Assembly: GCA_037127315.1 (NCBI GenBank)
Contig: JBBBDQ010001294.1
Coordinates: 853,501 to 917,500 of the forward strand
DNA length: 64,000 bases
Direction of reading: 5' to 3'
Origin: Ascarosepion bandense
Taxonomy: Eukaryota; Mollusca; Cephalopoda; Sepiida; Sepiidae
The position numbers and the translations under genes are program-made. The stretch's first letter is position 1. Every line of letters begins with the position of its first letter. Positions 21,575 through 31,267 of this stretch are shown here, piece by piece. The notes under the pieces were generated by a model. That model ran no database searches and was not told the DNA's origin. It worked only from the letters and a program-made list of their open reading frames with translations.

Positions 21575-21790
21575 TATGCATTACTCTTTAGCCATAAAAT
21601 GAGTTCTCTTGGCTGTTGGCATGTGTATACACTGCATACATATAACACGCTAAAATCTCCTCCTGATAGCTCAGAGGTAGATTATCTGAATGATGCCAAT
21701 TTGGTCAAGTTTTGAACCCGGCTGGGAGCAATTGGGTGTCTACCTACACTGAGGAGCTGTGATACAGTGAAACAGCCTTCTTGTGGATGA
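21575..21790 (+). mobile_element. Hammerhead-bearing short repeat (retrozyme-like), copy 2
   Basis: Homologous in full to 13878-14098 on the opposite strand. The interior has TAGCTCAGAGGTAGATTATC and AAGTTTTGAACCCGG, which resemble tRNA-type A and B boxes. The 3' end has CTGAGGA (21749-21755), stem-loop GCTGTGATACAGT, GAAACA, and TTGTGGATGAC before (TA)n. Core bases are intact, but the cleavage-site base next to stem III is not clearly allowed, so activity is doubtful. Confidence 0.7.
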
Positions 21791-21793
21791 CTA

Positions 21794-21828
<35 letters not shown>
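21791..21828. repeat. (TA)n followed by T18
   Basis: The (TA)n ends the hammerhead repeat; the T run is the reversed poly(A) tail of the adjoining Jockey-like copy. Confidence 0.8.
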
Positions 21829-22445
21829 TAAGCGTTTCACCCCGAGCAAGGCATGTCACTGCCACTACTGCGCAGGGGGCTACATAGAGTGGAGAAAGGA
21901 TGATTAAATATAGGAAATGTCAGAGGGTGGGTGATAGGCGGGTAAGGATACCGAGAATGAAGGTTGGGTAGATGAGAGTGTTCTGAGAATAATTGGGAGT
22001 TAGTGTGATAGGAGGTGTCTATTGACCCTACATTTAAACACCTGGAGATTGTAACTGTCGGGAAAGCAGAGTTGTGGAAGGGAGTTCCACAGGCGGGAAG
22101 CGCGAGAAAAGAAGCTGTTGGAGTAGAATTTACGGTTACATCTTATTTGTTTAACTGTAAAAGGGTGGGACCTAGTTGCTAATCTAGTATCTCGTGTAAA
22201 TTTGTGCTTAGGCGGCACCAGTGATCTAAGCTCATCGAAGCAGTAGCCATGAAAGTACTTGTAGAAGAGGCACAGGGAAGCCACATCACGCCGGTGAGAG
22301 AGCGGCTGCAGCCAGTCTGCCAAGTCTGTATCAACCACATTACAGATCCTCCAAAGTGAATGATTTCTTATTCTTTTAATCTGACAGATGTTATTACCTA
22401 AACATATTTTCAATAGACACCCATATTTCCGTAGACCCTTCATTT
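21811..22445 (-). pseudogene. Jockey/CR1-like non-LTR 3' end with open frame
   Basis: The best-preserved C-terminus of this family: a 147-codon minus frame (22443-22000) with ADWLQPLSHRRDVASLCLFY, KYFHGYCFDELRSLVPP, ATRSHPFTVKQ and SRASRLWNSLPQLCFPDSYN, ending FKCRVNRHLLSH at the natural stop. The 3' untranslated part with TGCCTTGCTCGGGGTGAAAC and a poly(A) tail of about 18 follows. The N-terminal residues before ADWLQP do not fit the family, so the copy is 5'-truncated in the thumb region. Confidence 0.8.
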
Positions 22446-22647
22446 ACTAAACAATATATTTATTTATTTTTGCCAACTGGCCTGAATATTTGAAGAATCT
22501 TATTGAAGAAAAACATGTAATTAGAGTCAGGTATTCTTTTTAATCTACTTTATTTTGGTTCATTTCTTTTCTTTTCTTATTCTTCAAACAAGTATTAATC
22601 ACATGTATGGTATATAATGTCTACTGCATGGTGTGTATATATATCGC

Positions 22648-22761
22648 CGACTGACGCCAATTCGGTCGGGTTTCAATCCTAGGTTAGGAAGCGACCGGAG
22701 TCTAAGCCGTACTGATGAGCTATAATACAGCAAAACAGATCTGTCTGTGGATGACTATAGC

Positions 22762-22762
<1 letters not shown>
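22648..22762 (+). mobile_element. Hammerhead-bearing short repeat, copy 3 (5'-truncated)
   Basis: CGGTCGGGTTTCAATCC (B-box-like), then CTGATGA (22712-22718), stem-loop GCTATAATACAGC, CAAAACA, a stem III ACAG/CTGT, the triplet GTC, and TGTGGATGAC before (TA)n. The G12 position is A, which should block catalysis. The GTC cleavage triplet is canonical. Confidence 0.7.

Positions 22763-22815
<53 letters not shown>
22762..22815. repeat. (TA)n followed by T27
   Basis: Simple tract between hammerhead repeat copy 3 and the large fold-back. Confidence 0.85.
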
Positions 22816-22829
22816 GATGGTACAAAATG

Positions 22830-23357
22830 ACTATGGCAATGAAGACAAGAATTTTTTTGACTGTTATAGGCCATGATAAATTTTAAAACAAAAAACACCA
22901 GTCGACCAGTTTCAACCCCTCTTGTCAGAACTGTAAACGGGAAAAAACATTCTGGGAAGAAAATCTGTCATGGATGATTTGAATGAATGGAAATGGAAAA
23001 ATAAAAGTTATTACATCTAAAGATGCTAGAGACCTAGCAGAGAGAGCCCAAGCAAACACTTGTTCCATCTGAAGGTGTTGGAGATGCTGTTTATGAGGTC
23101 CAGGCAACCCTCTCTTTGTAAACAAAGGGGTTGTTGGCTTAGATTTGCTCTGCTGGGTCTCTAGCATCTTTAGATGTAATAACTTTTATTTTTCCATTTC
23201 CGTTCATTCATGTTGTCCATGACAGATTTTCTTCTCATAATCTTTTCCCCGTTTACAGTTCTGACAAGAGGGGAAAAAAAACCTATCAGTTGGTATTGTC
23301 TTTGTTTTAAAATTTATCATGGCCTATTATAGTAAAACATTTTTTGTCTTCGATGAC

Positions 23358-23372
<15 letters not shown>
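22830..23372. repeat. Large fold-back (arms about 230 bp)
   Basis: The left arm (about 22830-23060) and right arm (about 23130-23372) are inverted copies. Landmarks: GGCCATGATAAATTTTAAAA, TCTTGTCAGAACTGTAAACG, AAAATCTGTCATGGA and AAAAGTTATTACATCTAAAG, each mirrored on the right. The spacer is about 70 bp. (TA)n flanks both sides. The minus frame at 23167-22925 is a by-product. Confidence 0.8.

Positions 23373-23403
<31 letters not shown>
23359..23403. repeat. (TA)n microsatellite
   Basis: About 44 bases of TA at the right edge of the large fold-back. Confidence 0.9.
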
Positions 23404-23409
<6 letters not shown>

Positions 23410-23484
23410 TGAGAAGAAAACTCAGGATTTATTTCAACAACGTAAATTTACGTACATAGTCTCTTTCAGGCCATGGAAAAATAA

Positions 23485-23486
<2 letters not shown>

Positions 23487-23526
<40 letters not shown>
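23487..23526. repeat. (GT)n microsatellite
   Basis: About 40 bases of GT. Confidence 0.9.
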
Positions 23527-23528
<2 letters not shown>

Positions 23529-23553
23529 GTGCTAACGAAACCTTTGACAATTT

Positions 23554-23680
23554 GAGAAAAACTTTTGTGTGACATGTTTTGTATTTTAGGACTTCATCAG
23601 ACTAACATGATCTTCACATTGATGTCATTAAACATTCAGAAAACTGCTGAAATATTTTATCTAAATTTAAGATTTTTAAA
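23554..23680 (+). repeat. Interspersed repeat family E, copy 1
   Basis: AAAAACTTTTGTGTGACATG, TAGGACTTCATCAGACTA, TTGATGT and CTGCTGAAA match, in order, copies at 59540-59720 and 62628-62775. Class unknown. Confidence 0.5.
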
Positions 23681-23696
23681 AATAAATATACTTTGG

Positions 23697-23955
23697 GTAT
23701 ATCAGTTAGTCAGTTAAGTGCTATATGTGATACATGCTTGGGAGATCATGCCTCATTACTTGCTGTTGTAGACTGGCCGCCAATCAAGATTATAGAACCC
23801 AGGCTGTCCTACCATTTAATCCATAGTTGGCGGGAGAAGAGACAGATTAATAATATTGTCAAGGGTATTTGCACGTAAGTGGATGCAACTGGAATTTGAA
23901 ATCAACTCTCTGATTTCTCACTTCGAGCTGATATCTGCTGCACCACAAAGTCACA
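23697..23955 (-). mobile_element. tRNA-derived SINE, family 2, copy c
   Basis: The tail CAGTTAGTCAGTTAAGTGC is on the left; the tRNA-like head (TTTGTGGTGCAGCAGATATC on minus) is on the right. Body words GGTTCTATAATC and TCTGTCTCTTCTCCC are present. Diverged. Confidence 0.75.
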
Positions 23956-24065
23956 TATTTTATTTACTTTCATTTCCTGTTTGTTTATGCTTTTATCACT
24001 TTTGTTATTAAATTTCCCAAATTCTGATAATAAAAGATCTCATGTATGCATGTATGTATGCAGTG

Positions 24066-24067
<2 letters not shown>

Positions 24068-24100
<33 letters not shown>

Positions 24101-24117
24101 TTATTTGTAAATAAAAC

Positions 24118-24151
<34 letters not shown>

Positions 24152-24152
24152 T
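24068..24152 (+). repeat. (TA)n, Helitron-like 5' fragment and (GT)n
   Basis: ACTTATTTGTAAATAAAACT followed by (GT)n resembles the 5' end of the Helitron-like element at 24271, so it may be a truncated copy of that end. Confidence 0.5.
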
Positions 24153-24270
24153 GTCCGTTATTTAAATAAAATTTAAAATGACTCTGTTATTGTTTTTTGA
24201 TTAGGATGATCTTCTATGAGGAATGGACTCTTCCTCTTACTGTTACTATATATATACTATATATTTCTAA

Positions 24271-24984
24271 TCTAAATCTAAACTTATTTATAAATGGAAT
24301 TTTGTCTCTGTGTGTGTGTCCATTACCTATAGACTCCAAAACGGCTGAACCAATTTTCTTCAAAATTTACACAGTTGTACTATCAGTGTCTGTGAGTGTT
24401 CTTAGCTAGGTTTTATGTTGAGGTACCCCCGATAAATATCGAAAATCGATAATCGAAAAAATTGGGTTATAGAAGAAGTGGTCCGATTTTAATCAAATTT
24501 GATACACTCATAGACAAAGACATAAGAAATGATATTCAGAAGTTTCAAGGTTGCAGTTCTTACAATAGTGCAGAAAATCGATAATATATATATATATAAG
24601 GCAAGATGTTTGTGTGTGTCTGTTTATCTGCCTATATATCTGTATTTTTTTCAGCCCTATTATTTTAGTTTTTGCTTCAGGTTTGGCTCTAAGTAGGTAT
24701 AATTGTAGATCTTAGTCTCAGTCATGTTACCATTTACTCAGAGGACTTATTTAGCCTTCAAAATTCAGTTTACAAAGAAAAAAACCTTATTTGATATCGA
24801 TACCAGGAAATCAAAATTTGACTTACATCCATTCATTTTTCTTTCAATCTACAGTTTCACTTTAACTGAAAACAACTATTGCTTTTTAGTCTTTTGTGCC
24901 AACATCCAAAGAGTCTGAGCTCCAGGACCATGGATTAGTTTTAAAGCTTTCATTACAACCAAATAATGCCGTGCTATACTGCTA

Positions 24985-24985
<1 letters not shown>
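24271..24985 (+). mobile_element. Non-autonomous Helitron-like element, copy 2
   Basis: Begins A|TCTAAATCTAAACTTATTT and ends GCTATACTG-CTAG|T at 24982-24985, preceded by a weakened hairpin (ACCAAATAATGCCGTG). It has the same interior landmarks as the inverted copy at 19687-20476. The 64-codon frame at 24724 has no transposon domain. Confidence 0.65.

Positions 24986-25032
<47 letters not shown>
24986..25032. repeat. (TA)n microsatellite
   Basis: About 46 bases; the 3' target flank of the Helitron-like element. Confidence 0.9.
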
Positions 25033-25033
<1 letters not shown>

Positions 25034-25265
25034 AAAGCTTAAGACAGACACGTTATTTCATGGTGAATCAGAAGTATAGGCCTATTTCTGGCGAACCATC
25101 GTCAGCTTCCGTCTTTATTTAACAAAGGATTAAATGAATCCTTTGCTAAATAAATAGAATCCTTTGTTAAATAAAGATGGAAGCTGATGATGGTTCGCCT
25201 GAAATAGGCCTATACTTCCAATTCACCATGAAATAATGTGTCTGTTTTAATCTTTCTTATATTTA
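25027..25265. repeat. Fold-back with hammerhead-like motif
   Basis: Arms about 25033-25118 and 25157-25260: GAAGTATAGGCCTATTTC and GGTGAATC on the left are mirrored on the right. The right arm reads CTGATGATGGTTCGCCTGAA followed by ATAGGCC, a hammerhead-like order with imperfect stem II. The inner loop holds two copies of ATCCTTTGTTAAATAAA or close variants. Confidence 0.65.
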
Positions 25266-25372
25266 CTCAATATGTATTTATATGTATATATGTTTAGAGC
25301 TCTCTTGGGGAGTTATCCTACCACTGTATGCAAGTGATACCCCTTTGGATTCTTCTATACCCACACTGCATG

Positions 25373-25375
<3 letters not shown>

Positions 25376-25413
<38 letters not shown>
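25376..25413. repeat. (TA)n microsatellite
   Basis: About 38 bases of TA. Confidence 0.9.
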
Positions 25414-25416
<3 letters not shown>

Positions 25417-25589
25417 CATTAGAATTTGAATTAAATTTTTTACAGTTTGTCAACCCTTTTTGGGTTATTTCAAGATTAAATATATTTTGAATTTTATAAG
25501 AATAACACATTATGAATGAATTAATATAGCTTTTTATTATATTAGTTAATATGACATCATTAACTGAAAGGAAGTGTTTAGTAATGATA

Positions 25590-25965
25590 TTTGGTAAGAA
25601 GAGAGGTGCTACAGCAGAGTTAGAAAACCCTGGAACCAGGTTTTCCTCATAACTTTAAGAGAGAAGGAGAACAGATGCACTGATTTGATCATAGCTTAAG
25701 GAGCAAATGGTGTCATATCCACTATTTACACACCTCCCCCACACTGGTAGGATATGACACAAAGTCAGTTTAATGTGGCATGCCCATATATGTACATATA
25801 GTCAAAGGCAAAAATTACTCATTGTTCATCAGTGCAGAGCAAATTTCCCTCTTTAGTGCAATGAGAGAGGCACTGTTATAGAGTTGGAATCCCTAGAACC
25901 AGACTTCTCTCATGCATTTAAGAGGAAGTGAGAACAAAAATCAACCCTTGGTTCCTGCTTAAAGC
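25590..25965 (-). repeat. U2-associated repeat family, two partial diverged copies
   Basis: GTGCTACAGCAGAGTTAGAA with CCTGGAACCAGG, and again AGTGCAATGAGAGAGGCACT with CTAGAACCAG, match the plus-strand sequence at 44345-44400. TATGACACAAAGTCAGTTTA matches 44475. Orientation follows the U2-like head at 44653, which reads on minus. Confidence 0.5.
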
Positions 25966-26104
25966 TTTCAAGGTTGGTTTGATCATACACTTTAACAAGA
26001 CACAACAGACATGGAAAAGACATTTTAATCCTTGCCAAAGGACAGATACTCTGATCTAAGGCAGAAGCATAGATAATCTCATCATTTTTGACAGGTACTA
26101 TGCT

Positions 26105-26292
26105 AGTAGTGTTGTGTTGTAATGGATGTTGCTTCAGAATAAGAAATCAGAGAGCCGAGTTCAAATTTCAATCAAATTCCTTCCATTCACTTATGTATAA
26201 ATACCCTTGGGAAAGGTATTAATCCATCTCTTCTCCCTCCAGCTAGGAAGTTAATAGCAGGGCAGATTGGGTTCTATAACCTTGGTTAGTGC
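26105..26292 (+). mobile_element. tRNA-derived SINE, family 2, copy d (3'-truncated)
   Basis: GTTGTGTTGTAATGGATGTT (A box region), GAGCCGAGTTCAAATTTC (B box), CCTTGGGAAAGGTATTAATC and GGTTCTATAACCTTGG are in family order. Confidence 0.75.
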
Positions 26293-26924
26293 ATTATAAA
26301 CATAAATAAATTTATATGTATTAAGTTTGTAAGAATTCTATTTGTCTATGTGGATATCAGATGATAATGTGAATTCGTAATTGTGTGTATGTCTAGTACA
26401 AGAAATTCTGACATTTTCACTTTTGCATTGTGTGATTTTCATTGGTCAGTGCTGTATCACGTTGTAATTGTGTGTGTGTCCAGCAAACACTACATTTGTT
26501 CATAATGATAAATGTGTAATTATTTATTGGAACCAACTGAAGAAACTTAAATAATAAACTTAATAACTAATTAATTACTGCCTATTTACAAATGTGGTGA
26601 TTTCAATCTTCCTTGGGGATTTGTTACCACACATATGTAAGAAAGAGCCATAAACTCATTCATTGAAAGTTATTCTGACTTAGGCATCACAAATGTGCTC
26701 AGGTATTAACAAATTGATACAGCGTGTGCTGAAAAGTTATCAAATTGACTCACTTCTTAAGCTGATGAAATGACCATACACATTATTTTGAAAATTTTTC
26801 AACTAAAAATGTAGCAGATTGAGAAGTCCACATGATTTAATTTCAATAATTGGGCATTTTTGCACATTTCCTACTCATAGCTAGTCTACTTGGGACAAGG
26901 GAGATTTTATCGAGACTTCCAAAC
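26293..26924. other. Unique AT-rich DNA
   Basis: Contains a weak internal duplication (AATTGTGTGTATGTCTAG and AATTGTGTGTGTGTCCAG). Nothing else is recognised. Confidence 0.35.
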
Positions 26925-27135
26925 AAGACCCAATATGCTCTACTATTTAATGCCATTAAATATGAATCTACCTCGTCTTCCCACTGCCATACATAGCTGG
27001 GTAGGGGAAGAAGAAATGGAGTCATACTTTAGCCAATGGTATTCGTGCGAGAGTGAATGCAACAAACGTGGTTGCAATTGAAACTCGGTTTTGTCAATGT
27101 GTCTTTCTGAGCTGCTAACCATTACTCAACACAGT
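26925..27135 (-). mobile_element. tRNA-derived SINE, family 2, copy e (degenerate)
   Basis: GTTGCAATTGAAACTCGG and TTTCTGAGCTGCTAACCATT correspond to the B-box region and the head of the family on minus. Strongly diverged. Confidence 0.45.
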
Positions 27136-27224
27136 AAATGATGTTAGGCTTAAACCCTTTTTAATAGTATTATAAAATGAACATGGTAAATCAATGACTT
27201 TTCAAAGCTACAATATTGATAATA

Positions 27225-28135
27225 AAACTATATCAGTCCTCCTATATGACAGCAAATACTGCAGAATCTTCCTACAGATGACGAAAAGACTTGAAACAAC
27301 AGAATTGTGGTTCTACAGAAGGATACTGAAAGTACCATGGATCGAACATGTGAATAACAACAAAGTTTTAGAAAAAATGAAAACAAAAAAGACTTATAAT
27401 TCTAAGATGCTTGAATTCTTAGAATAATAATGAAAACAAGATGTGAGGAAACAAAAATGTGGTTCTACAGAAGGATGCTGAGGATACCATGGACCAAACA
27501 TGTCAACAATGATGAAGTTTGGAGAAATTCTAAGACACTTAAAATCTTAGAATACTTAGAATCTCATCACAGATGAAGAAGCAACTTGAGGAAAAGAAAA
27601 TGTGGTTCTACAAAAGGATGTTGAGAATATTATGGACCGAACATGTCAACAACAATGAATTTTTTTGAAAATCCTAAGACACTTAAATTCTTAGAATACT
27701 TAGAATCTCATCACAAATAAAGAAGTTCTAGAGAAAATGGAAACAAAAAGAACACTTTTACTTAGAACCCAAAAGATGAAACTTGAAGCAACAGATATAT
27801 GGTTCTACAGAAGAATGCTGAAATTACCATGGACTGTACAACGAAGTTTTAGAGAAAATGGAAACAAAAAAGACATTTAAACTCAATTAACGTCAATAAG
27901 AGAGAGTTGAAATTTCAAGAGCACATTATTAGAAAAGATGGTTTTGGAAAATTTAGTACTCCCAGGTCAGATTGAAAGCAAGGGAGAGGAAAACAATGCA
28001 TAATCTATATAGCGAGTTTGAGTAAATGGTTGACTAAACAATATTAAAGATAAAATTTATTATGAGCTACAAAAGAGAGGGAATTCTGGAGAACCAAAAT
28101 TGCCTACATCCTGAAGGTTCACAGCACTTAGAAAA
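27225..28135 (+). pseudogene. RTE 3' coding relic with internal tandem amplification
   Basis: The C-terminal RTE region: VLLYDSKYCRIF, KRLETTELWFYRRILKVPWI and EHVNNNKVLEKMKTKKTY. The stretch around GTGGTTCTACAGAAGGATGC is repeated four times (about 27295, 27440, 27585, 27780). The last copy leads into the rest of the C-terminus and the natural 3' end (ATTGCCTACATCCTGAAGG, with the GCAC end) at about 28130. Frameshifted throughout. Confidence 0.7.
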
Positions 28136-28144
28136 ATATTAAAT

Positions 28145-28985
28145 GCATCTTCTCCTTCTTCTTCTTCATCTTCTATGTGTCATGTCCCTTCAGGGCGGAG
28201 GCAATCATGGCCTTCCATATCTCCCTATCCCTTGTAGATCTTAACATCCTTTATCTTGTTACTCCTCCCAAACCCTGCTCTACCATTCATTTACCCAAGC
28301 CAATCAAGTATACCATGCATTCCTTTCCACATTCTCTCTTTCTCTTCTTTTGTCTTGTGAGTATCAGATTCTTCAAGCCCTCCTTCCTCGTTACATGTCC
28401 GAGAAACTTCAGTTATCTTTTCCTGATGTTAAGTATAAGTTTCCTTTTCATTTCTTTCCTCTCCAAAACCTTGTTGTTGCTCACATGTTTGGTCAGTGGT
28501 ATTCTCAGCATCCTTCTGTAAAACCACATTTCGGTTGCTTAAAGTCTCACCTTCATCTTTGATGAGATTGTCCAGAATTTGTTACCATATTGAAGAACAG
28601 ACATCACATAACAATTAAGCACTCTCTTTTTTTTTTTTTTCAACGAAATTTTCCTTGCCTCTCAATATCTGCTTAGCTTCTGGAATGCATTCCTTGGCCA
28701 TGCCAATAATGTTTCGGATCTCAGTGTCGCACTTTCCGTCCTCTGTTAGAACATTTACCAGGTACTTAAATTTTTGAACCTGCTTGATTTTAGTATCCCT
28801 GACTCATAGTTGGCATTTTGGACTCCTCTTTTGACTGATGACCATGCATTCAGTTTTCTTGTAGTTTATATGTAGTCCTTTCTTTTCCGCTTTCTTTAGC
28901 TACCTTCTGTCGGAGGTCTTGTTTCCTTTGCCTGATTGCTATCAGCACTGTATCATCTGTATGATATTTTTCAAATGTGTGTGCT
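28145..28985 (-). pseudogene. RTE 3' half, minus strand
   Basis: The reversed (GAA)n tail (CTTCTTCTTC) at 28150 marks the 3' end; the element then runs on minus to the RT palm at about 28950, where AYHTDDTVLIAI keeps the DD of the catalytic box. Stops and frameshifts are present. The adjoining plus-strand copy at 29042 faces away from it, so their 5' sides are next to each other. Confidence 0.75.
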
Positions 28986-29041
28986 AATCTAAAATAAAAC
29001 AAGTAAAAAAATTCCTATACCTGGGGGGGAGGGTTTTGACA

Positions 29042-29635
29042 GAGGATAGAAAGTGCAAAACATGGGGATCAAAAGATGCATTGGCCTGATGGCCAAAGAT
29101 GCACTTCAGAAGCTAAGCAGAGTACTGAAAGATAGGAAAATCTTATCAGAAACAAAGAAAAGTGTGCTGGATTGCTATGTGATATCTGTCCTTCTGTATG
29201 GAAGAGAATGATGGACGATCTCATCAAAGATGAAGGAGAGGCTTGAGGCAGCAGAAATGTGGTTTTACAGAAGGGTGCTGAGGATACCACTGACGGAGCA
29301 CGTGTGAAACGATTAGGTGTTGGAAAGGATGCAAACGAGAAGAAAACTGATAATAAATATCAGGAAGAGACAAATGAGGTTCCTGGAAAACGTAATGAGG
29401 AAGGAGGGCCTGGAGAATTTGATACTCACAGGTCGAAGAAGAGGAAGAAGAGACAAGGTAAAGCAGCGCGAGACGTATTTGTTAGGTCTGAGCAAATGGT
29501 TGACGAAGCGAGGCTTAGAAGAGAAATACCAAGAGAAAATTTATTGAGAGCGACAAGAGACAGGATCAAATGGAAGTCCATGATCCCCTACGTCCTGAAG
29601 GGACGCGGCACATGAAGAAGAAGAAGAATCTAAGA
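29042..29635 (+). pseudogene. RTE 3' end, plus strand
   Basis: Readable family blocks: LMAKDALQKLSRVLKDRKI, ETKKSVLDCYVISVLLYG, MKERLEAAEMWFYRRVLRIP, RQMRFLENVMRKEGLENLIL, LSKWLTKRGLEEKYQ and the end DRIKWKSMIPYVLKGRGT followed by (GAA)n at 29615. One frameshift lies near 29310. Better preserved than its neighbour. Confidence 0.8.
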
Positions 29636-30417
29636 GTTGGATTTGTCTTAGGAAGTACAATTTTTTTATGTTCTGTCGACCAAATTCTGTGGAAAGAATT
29701 GACAAGTTAGCCAAGATAGCGAAAGCAGCAGGCCTCAGTCAGACTTTCTCTCGTGCCTATCTTTATTAATTTTTAACTGCTTGTTTACTTAACTCACTTC
29801 AGTTATTTTAATATCAAATTGATTCACTATAAAACAAACACTTCTATAAACTAAAGTAAACTAAATACACACAGAGACGTACAAATACATTTATAAATTT
29901 AACAAACTCTTTTTGAAATTTACGTACCAAAATGTAAAAACCTAGACACACACAGTTACGCATTATTCATATGAAATCTGGAGTCATAGAGACGTATACA
30001 CACACACACACACACACACGCAAGATCAGAAATAGAATGAAAATTTGTTTTCAGAATTGATACAAATCAACATTGACGTGTAAAGACATATCGTGTATAA
30101 AAAGAAAAATATTTATGTACCAATTATCTTTTATAAAAAGAATACAAACAACTAATGAAAGTATGCACACAGACTAAATTACCTACAAACTAAAAGTAGG
30201 TAAGGTTTTTAAAGAAAAAAAATCCTTCTCAACTTGACAACTCAACTGAACGTATTGCACTCCAAAATAAAACAAAAAAGAAGTATTTTTAGTTTACAAT
30301 ACATAAATTATTTAATAATTTGACACTTACACGTAAAAAAGAAAACAGCGCTTGGTCATTCATTGGTTATCGATTTCTATTTTAAACATCACATTATTTA
30401 CACAAAAGCGCTTTTAA

Positions 30418-30419
<2 letters not shown>
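29636..30419. other. AT-rich DNA without genes
   Basis: No repeat shared with the window apart from a short (CA)n at 30000-30020. Confidence 0.4.

Positions 30420-30461
<42 letters not shown>
30420..30461. repeat. (TA)n microsatellite
   Basis: About 41 bases of TA. Confidence 0.9.
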
Positions 30462-30463
<2 letters not shown>

Positions 30464-30731
30464 GATATAAATACATCAAACACACATTTTTTAGCATACA
30501 CACATACCTACATACATAACACACAGAGATGTAAATATAAACACGTATATTTAATTTACATAAAAAATAGAAATTCACTAAACAAATGCATATGCATACA
30601 CACATATGTGTACAAACAATTTTTTGTATAACGTACTCATGCAATATGTATCGGAATCCGACAAAACGATAGAAAAAGAACAAATTGGAAGGAAACGTAT
30701 ATAAGCCTACCATGTTTCACTTTTAATTTAA

Positions 30732-30760
30732 AAGTAGCTTTAAAAGTTTTAAAGCTACTT
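30732..30760. repeat. Perfect 13-bp hairpin
   Basis: AAGTAGCTTTAAA, three bases, then its exact inverse. Confidence 0.75.
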
Positions 30761-30770
30761 CAAAGGCCGA

Positions 30771-30774
<4 letters not shown>

Positions 30775-30830
<56 letters not shown>
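30775..30830. repeat. (TA)n-(GT)n compound microsatellite
   Basis: Simple tract. Confidence 0.9.
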
Positions 30831-30833
<3 letters not shown>

Positions 30834-30982
30834 TTTTTATCTAAAGTTGATTTAATTTAGTTTAATTTTAAATTAAAAAGAAAAACAAATTCACAATTAT
30901 ATCATGCTGTTGTATTGACCACCTTTTTAAAAAATATATGCCAGGGTACTCTGAATTCTAAACTAGTTGGTTCCCTTCATCT

Positions 30983-31013
<31 letters not shown>

Positions 31014-31061
31014 CTTACTTATGTAAACACTCATGTGTATACAGACACTCATAAACACACT

Positions 31062-31145
31062 CATATGCTAGTCAGTCATGTCACCTTCGAGACATGATCG
31101 CCCAAAGCGTGTATCACGTATGGCACTTAACTGACTGATTACTGG
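31062..31145 (+). mobile_element. tRNA-derived SINE, family 2, copy f (3' tail only)
   Basis: GTCAGTCATGTCACCTTCG, GAGACATGATCGCCC and CACTTAACTGACTGATTAC are the family tail. The head is lost. Confidence 0.75.
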
Positions 31146-31267
31146 ATTGAGTTGTATCATTTTTCTGGCAATTTTAGTGCCATTAAAATAGCTTCTAAAA
31201 CATCATTTATAAGTCTTATATGCGAAAAAAAGTCTGCACATACCATTCCTGAAAATAAGTACACATT

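Noticed and set aside
22905..22960. Hammerhead-like reading (CTGACAAGAGGGG...GAAAC) in the large fold-back
   Set aside because: G8 is replaced and stem II does not pair; kept only as a fold-back.
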